DNA of 38,797 bases, taken from the NCBI GenBank assembly GCA_018064725.1, contig JAGHUQ010000046.1:1-38797 (forward strand), given 5' to 3'. This DNA comes from Candidatus Cryptobacteroides caccocaballi (GTDB taxonomy: Bacteria > Bacteroidota > Bacteroidia > Bacteroidales > UBA932). Within the stretch, counting starts at the first letter, position 1; every line of letters begins with the position of its first letter. The notes below the pieces were generated by a model. It was given only the letters and a program-made list of their open reading frames with translations. It was not told the DNA's origin and did not search any database. Shown here one piece after another: positions 16,520 through 23,622 of this stretch. A program made the translations under genes and the position numbers.

Positions 16520-18625
16520 CTATTTCTGAGGAGCGACGATACCAAGCTTCTCGAGAAGCGCGCGAGGCTCAGGATCGTGACCACGGAAGTTACGGTAGAG
16601 GACAGCCTCATCGTCAGAGCTACCCTTGCTGAGGATGTTCTTGCGGAATGATGCAGCAACATCCTTGTTGAAGATACCTTTCTCTGCAAAGAGTGAGAAA
16701 GCATCAGCCTCGAGGACCTCAGCCCATTTGTATGAGTAGTAACCTGCAGAGTAGCCTCCGGTGAAGATATGGCCGAATGAGGTTGATGTTGCACATGCTG
16801 GATCCGAATAGATGACATTGGATGGTGCAAGGGTCTTCTTCTCAAATGCGACTACGTCGAGATCGGCAGGAAGCTGCTTGAGAGTATGCCAAGCCATGTC
16901 GATGATACCGAACTGGAGCTGACGTACCTGAAGGTATGCTGCGAGGTAATTCTTTGAAGCGACGATCTTGTCGATAAGCTCCTGAGGAATGGTCTCACCG
17001 GTCTGGTAGTGCTTTGCGAAGGTATTGAGATACTCAGGCTCGAACGCCCAGTTCTCCATGATCTGCGAAGGGAGCTCCACGAAATCGCGTGATACGCTGG
17101 TACCGGACTGTGAGCCGTAGCGTCCCTCTGCAAGCATGCCATGGAGGGCATGGCCGAACTCGTGGAGGAAAGTGGTGAGCTCATCATGGGTGATGAGCGA
17201 AGGTGCGGTAGCGGTAGGCTTGGTGAAGTTGGTAACGATGCTGATGAACGGACGATACTCGACGCCGTTCACTATGCTCTGACCGCGGAACTCGGTCATC
17301 CATGCGCCTCCCCTCTTGCTTGCGCGTGGGAAGAAGTCTGCATAGAAGAGGGCGATGTGCTTGCCTGACTCATCCTTGACGTCGAACACCTTTACATCCT
17401 TGTTGTAGCCAGGGATGTCAGGGCGAGCCTCGAAGCTGATGCCGTAGAGCCTTGTAGCAAGTCCGAGGACTGCGTCGATACAGTTCTCAAGCTGGAAATA
17501 AGGCTTGAGCATCTCGTCGTTGAGGTCGAAGTAAGCATCCTTATATTTCTCATTCCAATATGCCCAGTCCCAAGGTCTGAGCTCGCTGTCATCGAAGCCA
17601 TGCTCCTTCGCGAAGGCGTAGACATCTGCGACTTCCTTCTTTGCTGCCGGAATTGAAGGTTCGAGAAGCTCGTCGAGGAAGTTCATAACGGTAGCCGTAT
17701 TCTTTGCCATGCGGTTCTCGGTTGCATAGTCCGCATAGGTCTCATAGCCGAGGAGGTTGGCAATCTTGATGCGAAGGTCAACGATCTTCTTTACGTTCTC
17801 GAGGTTGTCGAACTCGCCACCCACGGCCTTAGTATTGTATGCACGGTAGATCTGCTCACGGAGGTCGCGTCTCTCACTGTAGGTCATGAAAGGAGAGTAG
17901 CTAGGCTGTGAGAGATCGAATGCCCATCCCTGGAGGCCCTTCTCAGATGCGGTTGACGCACCCATGTCTACTACGAATGAAGGGAGACCGGCGAGATCAG
18001 CCTCGTCAGTGATGTTGAGCACGTAGGCATTGGTAGCTGCAAGCACGTTCTTGCTGTACTGAAGCTGAACGAGTGAAAGCTCTTCCTGATACTTGCTGTA
18101 GAGCTCCTTGTCAGAGTCTGAAAGGTTCGCTCCGTTCCTTGCAAAAGACTCGTAGGTATCTACAAGAAGCTTCATCTGATCCGCCTCGAGTCCGAGCTGG
18201 TCGCGTTTTGCATATACGGCCTTGATTCTCTCGAAGAGCGGCTGGTTGAGGGAGACGTACATAGAGCACTCTGTCATGAGTGGTGCTATCTCCTCAGCCA
18301 CCTCATCCATCTCATCGTTGGTGTCAGCCTCGTGGAGGTTGTAGAAGATGCTGGAAACATTGTCAAGAGTCCTTCCTGACTGCTCGAGGGCGAGAATGGT
18401 GTTATCGAAATCAGGCTCTGCCTCATTTGCAACGATCGCATCTATCTCTGCCTTATATTCTGCTATCGCAGTCTGGAATGCCGGAAGATAGTGCTTTGTC
18501 TGGATTTTGTCGAACTGAGGAGCGCCATAAGGAAGCGGAGATTCGACGAGAAGTGGATTGTTCTCCATTTTACAAGAAGTAATGAGTGCCATGGTAATGG
18601 CAGCTGCTGCTATAACTTTACGCAT
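16520..18625 (-). CDS. M3 family oligopeptidase (Dcp/OpdA-like), predicted lipoprotein
   Basis: A zinc oligopeptidase that trims short peptides. The 701-residue protein has the thimet-oligopeptidase fold with the catalytic HEFGHALHGM motif at about 485-495 (HExxH) and a downstream glutamate in VELPSQIMENW. The N-terminus from 18625 is a lipoprotein signal (MRKVIAAAAITMALITSC, lipobox LITSC, Cys18), so the enzyme is probably anchored in the periplasm or outer membrane rather than cytoplasmic. A start at 18649 would add eight residues before the signal and overlap the upstream gene, so it was rejected. It lies 13 bases after the zinc-finger gene. Confidence 0.95.
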   Translation of the reverse strand: MRKVIAAAAITMALITSCKMENNPLLVESPLPYGAPQFDKIQTKHYLPAFQTAIAEYKAEIDAIVANEAEPDFDNTILALEQSGRTLDNVSSIFYNLHEADTNDEMDEVAEEIAPLMTECSMYVSLNQPLFERIKAVYAKRDQLGLEADQMKLLVDTYESFARNGANLSDSDKELYSKYQEELSLVQLQYSKNVLAATNAYVLNITDEADLAGLPSFVVDMGASTASEKGLQGWAFDLSQPSYSPFMTYSERRDLREQIYRAYNTKAVGGEFDNLENVKKIVDLRIKIANLLGYETYADYATENRMAKNTATVMNFLDELLEPSIPAAKKEVADVYAFAKEHGFDDSELRPWDWAYWNEKYKDAYFDLNDEMLKPYFQLENCIDAVLGLATRLYGISFEARPDIPGYNKDVKVFDVKDESGKHIALFYADFFPRASKRGGAWMTEFRGQSIVNGVEYRPFISIVTNFTKPTATAPSLITHDELTTFLHEFGHALHGMLAEGRYGSQSGTSVSRDFVELPSQIMENWAFEPEYLNTFAKHYQTGETIPQELIDKIVASKNYLAAYLQVRQLQFGIIDMAWHTLKQLPADLDVVAFEKKTLAPSNVIYSDPACATSTSFGHIFTGGYSAGYYSYKWAEVLEADAFSLFAEKGIFNKDVAASFRKNILSKGSSDDEAVLYRNFRGHDPEPRALLEKLGIVAPQK

Positions 18626-18638
18626 TGTCTGGAATTTT

Positions 18639-19037
18639 TCAAGGCGCAAATTTAGTCAAACATTTGGATATATTGCTCAACTTCTTATCAGTTAAGCGAT
18701 ATGTGATATCGTAGCACGCGCATTCCAGGTGGCCTTTCACATGATAGCATGAGGTCATGACAGTCAGGTCAAGCCCCATCAGCATGGCCTCATTCCTGTC
18801 CACCGCGGTGACTCCAAGCTTCACGAGCCCGTCAAGTATCTCATAGTTCCTGTCCAAAGTGCCACGTATGCGATCTTTCAGCATCCTCAGCCGACGGTGT
18901 CTGCGATAATGATAGCGGTTCTTGCATTCGACACAGCAGAACTTCCTGTCCGCACGTCCATCCTCCAACGCCACGGGCTCCCCACACTCCAGGCAATTAT
19001 GCCCGTCTTCCTGTTCATAGCTGTCTCTCCTTCCCAT
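18639..19037 (-). CDS. Small zinc-finger protein conserved in Bacteroidota, function unknown
   Basis: A 132-residue protein. The N-terminal third has a four-cysteine zinc-finger pattern, CLECGEP at about 15-18 and FCCVECKNRYH at about 33-38, followed by a very basic stretch (YRRHRRLRMLKDR) and a helical segment (DRNYEILDGLVKLG). The C-terminal part has CYHVKGHLECACYD. The layout matches a widespread uncharacterised Bacteroidota family with an N-terminal CxxC-x(n)-CxxC ribbon and a conserved NYxIL helix. The basic region suggests nucleic-acid binding, but this is inference. It is probably cotranscribed with the M3 peptidase. Confidence 0.75.
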   Translation of the reverse strand: MGRRDSYEQEDGHNCLECGEPVALEDGRADRKFCCVECKNRYHYRRHRRLRMLKDRIRGTLDRNYEILDGLVKLGVTAVDRNEAMLMGLDLTVMTSCYHVKGHLECACYDITYRLTDKKLSNISKCLTKFAP

Positions 19038-19128
19038 ATCAATCTTCTTTATCCATACAAATTTGGAAAAAGCTTCTCTGATTTCTCCTCAGGCACCGCC
19101 GATTTGTTGAACACGACGGAGCAGTTTT

Positions 19129-19221
19129 TCATTTTTTCATGAAACGCGAAAGAAATCATAAGGACGTGTCATTTTTTCATGGCGTGAAATTTTTCTTGCA
19201 ACTCCGACGGATTAATTCATG
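19129..19221. repeat. Three short repeats at exact 40-bp spacing
   Basis: TCATTTTTTCATG occurs at 19129-19141 and again, identical, at 19169-19181. A related ATTAATTCATG ends at 19221. The shared CATG falls at 19138, 19178 and 19218, so the period is exactly 40 bases, close to four helical turns. The first copy also contains the 10-base palindrome TTTCATGAAA. This looks like a set of protein-binding sites on one face of the DNA, but the binding protein is unknown. Confidence 0.55.
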
Positions 19222-19222
19222 A

Positions 19223-19280
19223 GCAATAGTCTTTTTTCAATTCGTTACGAAAAAGAAAAAAGCTGCTTACAGGCTATTGC
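19223..19280. promoter_or_regulatory. Two-part inverted repeat upstream of ssb
   Basis: GCAATAG (19223-19229) pairs with CTATTGC (19274-19280), and inside it CTTTTTTC (19231-19238) pairs with GAAAAAAG (19255-19262). Both arms are perfect. Transcribed, it could form a stem-loop; as DNA it could be an operator. It ends 93 bases before the ssb start and directly follows the 40-bp-phased sites. Confidence 0.45.
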
Positions 19281-19373
19281 AAAGCCGATTTTATATCATT
19301 TCCTTTGCCTCAGTACCTACCGAAGACAGCGCGCATAAGGATGTGGGGAAGGATTAAATTAAAGAGAGAACTT

Positions 19374-19721
19374 ATGGAACAGTTGAACAGAATCGAGCTG
19401 AGAGGAAACATTGGCAATGTAAGACTCCCACAGAACACAGAGAACAATGTCGTCAACTTTTCGGTGGCAACGACCTATGTCTACAAGGACAGAAACGGAG
19501 AGGCCGTCATCGAAACAACCTGGCACAACGTGACAGCCTGGAAGCTGAAGGGCATGCCGGACTTCGAACTACTTACCAGAGGCACACCGGTTCACGTCAT
19601 CGGAAGACTGAGAACCAACCGCTATACCGGATCTGACGGTGTCGAAAGATACTCCTATGACCTGGTGGCAAGCAACATCGAGATACTTGAAGAGCAGCTT
19701 ACCATGCAGGCAGGGTATTAG
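19374..19721 (+). CDS. ssb: Single-stranded DNA-binding protein, short form without acidic tail
   Basis: A 115-residue protein consisting of a single OB fold. It has the typical N-terminus MEQLNRIELRGNIG, the aromatic ETTWHNVTAWK segment at about 49-59, and GRLRTNRYTGSDGVERY at about 81-97. It ends in EEQLTMQAGY and lacks both the flexible linker and the acidic DDDxPF tip that usual replication SSBs use to bind partner proteins. Such short SSBs occur as second copies in Bacteroidales. An in-frame ATG at 19305 would add 23 basic residues not seen in SSBs, so I start at 19374, which has an A/G-rich AAAGAGAGAA stretch just upstream. Confidence 0.92.
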   Translation: MEQLNRIELRGNIGNVRLPQNTENNVVNFSVATTYVYKDRNGEAVIETTWHNVTAWKLKGMPDFELLTRGTPVHVIGRLRTNRYTGSDGVERYSYDLVASNIEILEEQLTMQAGY

Positions 19722-19738
19722 TTTCACACAACTTGCTA

Positions 19739-19757
19739 CAGCCGGGGTCTCCGGCTG
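19739..19757 (+). terminator. Possible terminator hairpin after ssb
   Basis: CAGCCGG pairs with CCGGCTG around a GGTCT loop, 17 bases after the ssb stop. The downstream sequence is only moderately T-rich, so termination is uncertain. Confidence 0.4.
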
Positions 19758-19775
19758 CTATTATCACATTTCTTG

Positions 19776-19817
19776 CTAAACAAGAAGACAGGCCCCGTCG
19801 TGAGGACGCGGCCTGTC
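19776..19817 (-). terminator. Terminator hairpin of the MFS transporter gene
   Basis: GACAGGCC (19787-19794) pairs with GGCCTGTC (19810-19817), extended inside by CGTC/GACG after one mismatch. On the minus strand the stem is followed by TTCTTGTTT, fitting a terminator for the transporter gene that ends at 19850. A 12-base palindrome AATTCATGAATT lies at 19821-19832 between the gene and the hairpin. Confidence 0.55.
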
Positions 19818-19849
19818 ATAAATTCATGAATTAGTCTTCTGTTGAATGG

Positions 19850-21274
19850 TTATTCGGCGACAGTCTTCCTGGTCGGATCCTTGAAGAGGATGGCGAAGAG
19901 CACGCCGACCACGAGAGCATAAGCTGCGAATATGTACCAGGTGAGCTGCCAGTTACCGGCAGACACCTCTGCGACATGGGCGGCAGCCTCGTCAAGTCCC
20001 TGCTCGAGAGCCGCGGCCTTTGCAGCAGCCTGAGGGTTGTATACCAGGGCATTCACCACCCTGCCGGCAGCCCAGGTACCGATTGAGGCACCGAGACCGT
20101 TGGTCATGAGCATGAACAGGCCCTGTGCTGAAGAGCGTATGCTCTTGTCAGTGTTCTCATTCACGTAGAGTGAACCTGAGATATTGAAGAAATCGAAAGC
20201 GACACCGTACACGATGCAGCTGAGGACGAAGAGCCAGAGGCCGCTCATGCCAGGGTTACCCAGTCCGAAGAAACCGAAACGGAACACCCACGCGAACATT
20301 GCGATGAGCATGACGTTCTTGATTCCGAACTTCTTCATGCAGAATGGGATGAGAAGGATGCAGAGGGTCTCCGAGAGCTGGCTGAGGGAGATCAGGGCAT
20401 TCGCGTTGCGGGCACCCCATGAACCTGCGATTGCAGGATCTGCGCTATGCTGGAATGAGGTGATGAAGGTGTTCGCATATCCGTTGGTGATCTGGAGAGA
20501 AGCACCGAGAAGCATCGAGAAGATGAAGAAGATGGCAAACTGCTTGTCCTTGAACAGCTTGAATGCAGAAAGTCCAAGAGAGTCTGCAAGCGACTGGTCG
20601 CCTTCGCTCTTAGGCTTGCAAGGGCAGTTCGGCATCGTGAGCGCGTATGCACAGAGCACAAGACCGAGGATTCCTGAAACGAAGAACTGGTCATACGAGT
20701 GCTGGAACTGGACTCCGTGGCCGTTCTTCACGAAGTTCACGAAGAGCATTGAGATGATGAAACCTACGGTACCGAACACGCGGATCGGAGGGAAGGCCTT
20801 CACGGTATCCTTACCGGCTTTCTCCAGCGCATGATATGCGACAGAATTGGAAATCGCGATGGTAGGCATGAAGAACGCCACGCTGAGCAGATAGAGGATG
20901 TAGAACACCGAGAACTGGAAGCTCGCCGAAGACTGATATACGGTGGCCATCTTTCCAGGGAAATGGACGTCAGGAACCTCGATGAACGAGCCGTTGGCCA
21001 TTGCATAGACACCGGCGGCAAGCATGAATATTCCTGCGAGGCCATGGCAGAGCGAGAGCACCTTCTGAGCAGGCATCCACTTGTCTGCGACTATACCCAT
21101 GAGGGCAGGCATGAAGATGGATACGAATCCCTGAGTTGCGAAGAAAAGCCAGATCTGAGCACCGAGTCCTGCACTGGCAAGGAAACTACCCATAGAGGTA
21201 AGGTAAGCTCCCCATACGGCGAACTCGATGAAGTTCATCACAATCAGGCGGAGCGTTATATTCGAATTCTTCAT
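19850..21274 (-). CDS. MFS transporter, nucleoside:H+ symporter (NupG/XapB)-like
   Basis: A 474-residue inner-membrane transporter with about twelve hydrophobic helices. The start (KNSNITLRLIVMNFIEFAVWGAYL) and the central SLADSLGLSAFKLFKDKQFAIFF segment resemble the NupG-like nucleoside permease group common in Bacteroidales. The substrate is probably a nucleoside, but the sequence does not prove it. It is a single-gene unit, divergent from tgt; the two start regions share a 105-base spacer holding an inverted pair of identical -7 boxes. Tgt handles queuine and guanine, so a purine-related link is tempting but unproven. Confidence 0.85.
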   Translation of the reverse strand: MKNSNITLRLIVMNFIEFAVWGAYLTSMGSFLASAGLGAQIWLFFATQGFVSIFMPALMGIVADKWMPAQKVLSLCHGLAGIFMLAAGVYAMANGSFIEVPDVHFPGKMATVYQSSASFQFSVFYILYLLSVAFFMPTIAISNSVAYHALEKAGKDTVKAFPPIRVFGTVGFIISMLFVNFVKNGHGVQFQHSYDQFFVSGILGLVLCAYALTMPNCPCKPKSEGDQSLADSLGLSAFKLFKDKQFAIFFIFSMLLGASLQITNGYANTFITSFQHSADPAIAGSWGARNANALISLSQLSETLCILLIPFCMKKFGIKNVMLIAMFAWVFRFGFFGLGNPGMSGLWLFVLSCIVYGVAFDFFNISGSLYVNENTDKSIRSSAQGLFMLMTNGLGASIGTWAAGRVVNALVYNPQAAAKAAALEQGLDEAAAHVAEVSAGNWQLTWYIFAAYALVVGVLFAILFKDPTRKTVAE

Positions 21275-21315
21275 TCTGATATAGTTTAATGTTATTTCGA
21301 TCGGTTATGGGACAG

Positions 21316-21323
21316 CAAAGATA
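21316..21323 (-). promoter_or_regulatory. -7 promoter box for the MFS transporter
   Basis: Reads TATCTTTG on the minus strand, an exact TAnnTTTG match, 42 bases before the start codon at 21274. It is one half of the 10-base inverted repeat CAAAGATAAG (21316-21325) / CTTATCTTTG (21344-21353). Confidence 0.6.
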
Positions 21324-21345
21324 AGCGAAATCCGCCAAATTTTCT

Positions 21346-21353
21346 TATCTTTG
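21346..21353 (+). promoter_or_regulatory. -7 promoter box for the tgt operon
   Basis: Reads TATCTTTG, an exact TAnnTTTG match, 26 bases before the tgt start codon. It is the mirror copy of the box serving the divergent transporter gene. No clear -33 TTTG element is seen. Confidence 0.6.
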
Positions 21354-21379
21354 AAGGTTGAAATAATCGCGGATATACC

Positions 21380-22510
21380 ATGACATTCGAATTGACAGCA
21401 AAAGACCCCAACAGCTCCGCAAGGTGCGGAATACTGACCACGGACCACGGCAAGATAGAAACCCCTATCTTCATGCCCGTAGGAACCGTAGGCTCGGTCA
21501 AAGGAGTGTACCACCGCGACCTCAAGGAAGACATCAATGCCGAGATCATACTCGGCAACACATATCACCTCTACCTGCGTCCGGGCCTCGACCTGCTCAG
21601 GAAGGTCGGAGGACTCCACAAGTTCGAGTCATGGGACCGTCCTATCCTCACCGACAGCGGCGGATTCCAGGTATTCTCCCTGACCGGCATACGTAAGATC
21701 ACCCCTGAAGGCTGTACCTTCCAGAGCCACATCGACGGATCGAGACACACCTTCACCCCGGAGAACAATGTCGACACCCAGAGAGCAATCGGTGCGGACA
21801 TCATCATGGCCTTCGACGAGTGCTGCCCGGGAGACGCCGACTACAACTACGCCAAGAAATCGCTCAAGCTCACCCAGAGCTGGCTCGAGCGCTTCTCCAA
21901 GCGTTTCCATGAGACGGAACCTCTATACGGATACAGCCAGGCGTTCCTTCCGATCATCCAGGGATGCGTCTACCCTGCCCTCCGCGTGGAGGCAGCAGAG
22001 CATGCGCTCCAGTACGCAGACGCCGCCATCGCCATCGGAGGTCTCGCTGTCGGCGAACCTACCGAGCAGATGTACGAGATGATAGAGACCCTCAATCCTG
22101 TCATACCTCAGGACAAGGCCCGCTACCTCATGGGAGTCGGCACCCCTGCCAACATTCTCGAGGCAATCGCGCGAGGTGTGGACATGTTCGACTGTGTGAT
22201 GCCTACCAGAAACGGCCGCAACGGAATGCTCTTCACATGGAACGGAATCATGAACATGAGGAACAAGAAGTGGGCTGACGACTTCAGCGAGCTCGACCCT
22301 AGCGGAAGTTCCTTCGTGGACCACACCTACAGCAAGGCATACGTACGCCACCTCTTCATCGCGGGAGAAATGTTCGCAGCACAGATCGCCAGCGAGCACA
22401 ATCTCGCATTCTACCTTGACCTCGTACGCGAGGCGCGCAAGCACATCAAGGCCGGAGACTTCGCCCAGTGGAAGGACGTCACCGTCAAGAAAATATCGCA
22501 GAGACTATAG
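21380..22510 (+). CDS. tgt: tRNA-guanine (queuine) transglycosylase
   Basis: Exchanges guanine-34 of GUN-anticodon tRNAs for the queuosine precursor. The 376-residue TIM-barrel protein has the general base D92 in TDSGGFQVFS, the substrate loop GGLAVGEP at 220-227, and the nucleophile D271 in MFDCVMPTRNGRNG. The zinc site is unusual: by alignment with the canonical CxCxxC the three cysteines are G309, S311 and D314, and only H340 (EHNLAFY) remains. A similar pattern is, from memory, common in Bacteroidota Tgt, so it is probably a lineage trait rather than a defect. It heads an operon with an LptF/LptG permease 3 bases downstream. Confidence 0.97.
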   Translation: MTFELTAKDPNSSARCGILTTDHGKIETPIFMPVGTVGSVKGVYHRDLKEDINAEIILGNTYHLYLRPGLDLLRKVGGLHKFESWDRPILTDSGGFQVFSLTGIRKITPEGCTFQSHIDGSRHTFTPENNVDTQRAIGADIIMAFDECCPGDADYNYAKKSLKLTQSWLERFSKRFHETEPLYGYSQAFLPIIQGCVYPALRVEAAEHALQYADAAIAIGGLAVGEPTEQMYEMIETLNPVIPQDKARYLMGVGTPANILEAIARGVDMFDCVMPTRNGRNGMLFTWNGIMNMRNKKWADDFSELDPSGSSFVDHTYSKAYVRHLFIAGEMFAAQIASEHNLAFYLDLVREARKHIKAGDFAQWKDVTVKKISQRL

Positions 22511-22513
22511 ACC

Positions 22514-23608
22514 ATGATAGACCTCAGACCGAAGATATTGGATAAGTACATAGTCAAGAAGTTCATCACGACCTTCTTCGTATCCCTCATCCTCATCATC
22601 GGCATCGTCATAATATTCGACATCAGCGAGAAGATCGACGATTTCGTGTCCAATTCCGCCCCGCTCAGGGCGATCATCGTCGACTACTACCTCAACTTCG
22701 TACCGTATTTCATGAACATGTTCAGCCCTCTGTTCGTGTTCATCACGGTCATCTTCTTCACATCGAAGCTTGCAGCGAACACGGAAATCGTCGCAATACT
22801 CTCCTGCGGTATCAGCTACCACAGGATGATGGTCCCGTACCTGTTTTCCGCGTTCATCATATTCGCCGTGTCTCTATGCCTCAACCTGTGGGTCATCCCG
22901 AGGGCAAATGCCACGCGAATCCCGTTTGAGCAACAATATGTCAGCGGATCGCAGGCTTTCACATCCAGGAACGTCCACTATCAGACAGCCCCTGGCCAGT
23001 TCATATATGTAGAGTCCTTCAGCAGCTGGAACAACACCGCCTACAAGATGACGGTCGAGGAGATAGAGGACAACAAGCTCGTATCCAAGCTTTCGGCAGA
23101 GACTGCGGTCTACGACAGCACCAAGTGCTGCTGGACCCTCAAGAATTACTTCATACGCGACTACGGAGAGAACCTCGACGACAAGATCACGAGCGGAGAA
23201 CAGATAGACACGGTGCTCAACCTTGAGGTGGCCGATTTCTACAGGGACAAGAAGACCGTATCCACCCTCCCGCAGAAACAGCTCAACGAGCTCATCGAGA
23301 CGCAGATTCTCAGAGGCGACGCAAATGTGCGCCAGACCCTGATCGAGAAGCACACGAGGATCGCGCTTCCGTTCTCGGCATTCATCCTGACCATCATGGG
23401 CGTATCCCTCTCCTCAAAGAAAAAGAGAGGCGGCATAGGATGGAACATCGGAATCGGAATCGCGCTCGCCTTCACCTACATCCTCTTCCTTAAATTCAGC
23501 GAAATGTTCGTATACGCCGGCGGCATGTCCCCTGGCATTGCGCTATGGATACCAAATATCGTATACACTTTTATCACAGCATTCCTCTACAAGATTGCAC
23601 CTAAGTAA
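22514..23608 (+). CDS. LptF/LptG-family LPS export permease
   Basis: A 364-residue inner-membrane subunit of the lipopolysaccharide exporter. It has three N-terminal helices (about 16-36, 57-83, 105-127), a periplasmic beta domain (about 130-270) and three C-terminal helices, with the RIALPFSAFILTIMGVSLS helix typical of YjgP/YjgQ proteins. The length is normal for LptF/LptG, in contrast to the fused paralogue at 13115. Sequence alone does not say which is LptF and which LptG; together they could form the heterodimer. It starts 3 bases after tgt, an arrangement seen in other Bacteroidales. Confidence 0.93.
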   Translation: MIDLRPKILDKYIVKKFITTFFVSLILIIGIVIIFDISEKIDDFVSNSAPLRAIIVDYYLNFVPYFMNMFSPLFVFITVIFFTSKLAANTEIVAILSCGISYHRMMVPYLFSAFIIFAVSLCLNLWVIPRANATRIPFEQQYVSGSQAFTSRNVHYQTAPGQFIYVESFSSWNNTAYKMTVEEIEDNKLVSKLSAETAVYDSTKCCWTLKNYFIRDYGENLDDKITSGEQIDTVLNLEVADFYRDKKTVSTLPQKQLNELIETQILRGDANVRQTLIEKHTRIALPFSAFILTIMGVSLSSKKKRGGIGWNIGIGIALAFTYILFLKFSEMFVYAGGMSPGIALWIPNIVYTFITAFLYKIAPK

Positions 23609-23622
23609 TTAATCAACTACAT

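Larger units (their letters stand above)
19038..19373. other. 336-base gene-free region upstream of ssb with repeats and hairpin
   Basis: No convincing gene lies here. The region is T- and A-rich and holds three phased TTCATG sites and a long inverted repeat, listed separately. It must contain the divergent promoters of the zinc-finger/M3 operon and of ssb. A near-consensus -7 box, CAAATTTG (19058-19065), faces the zinc-finger gene. For ssb, TTCCTTTG near 19300 is a weak candidate. Confidence 0.6.

Noticed and set aside
19129..19221. Possible CRISPR array
   Set aside because: The repeats are only 11-13 bases, number three, and the third is degenerate; no cas genes are near.
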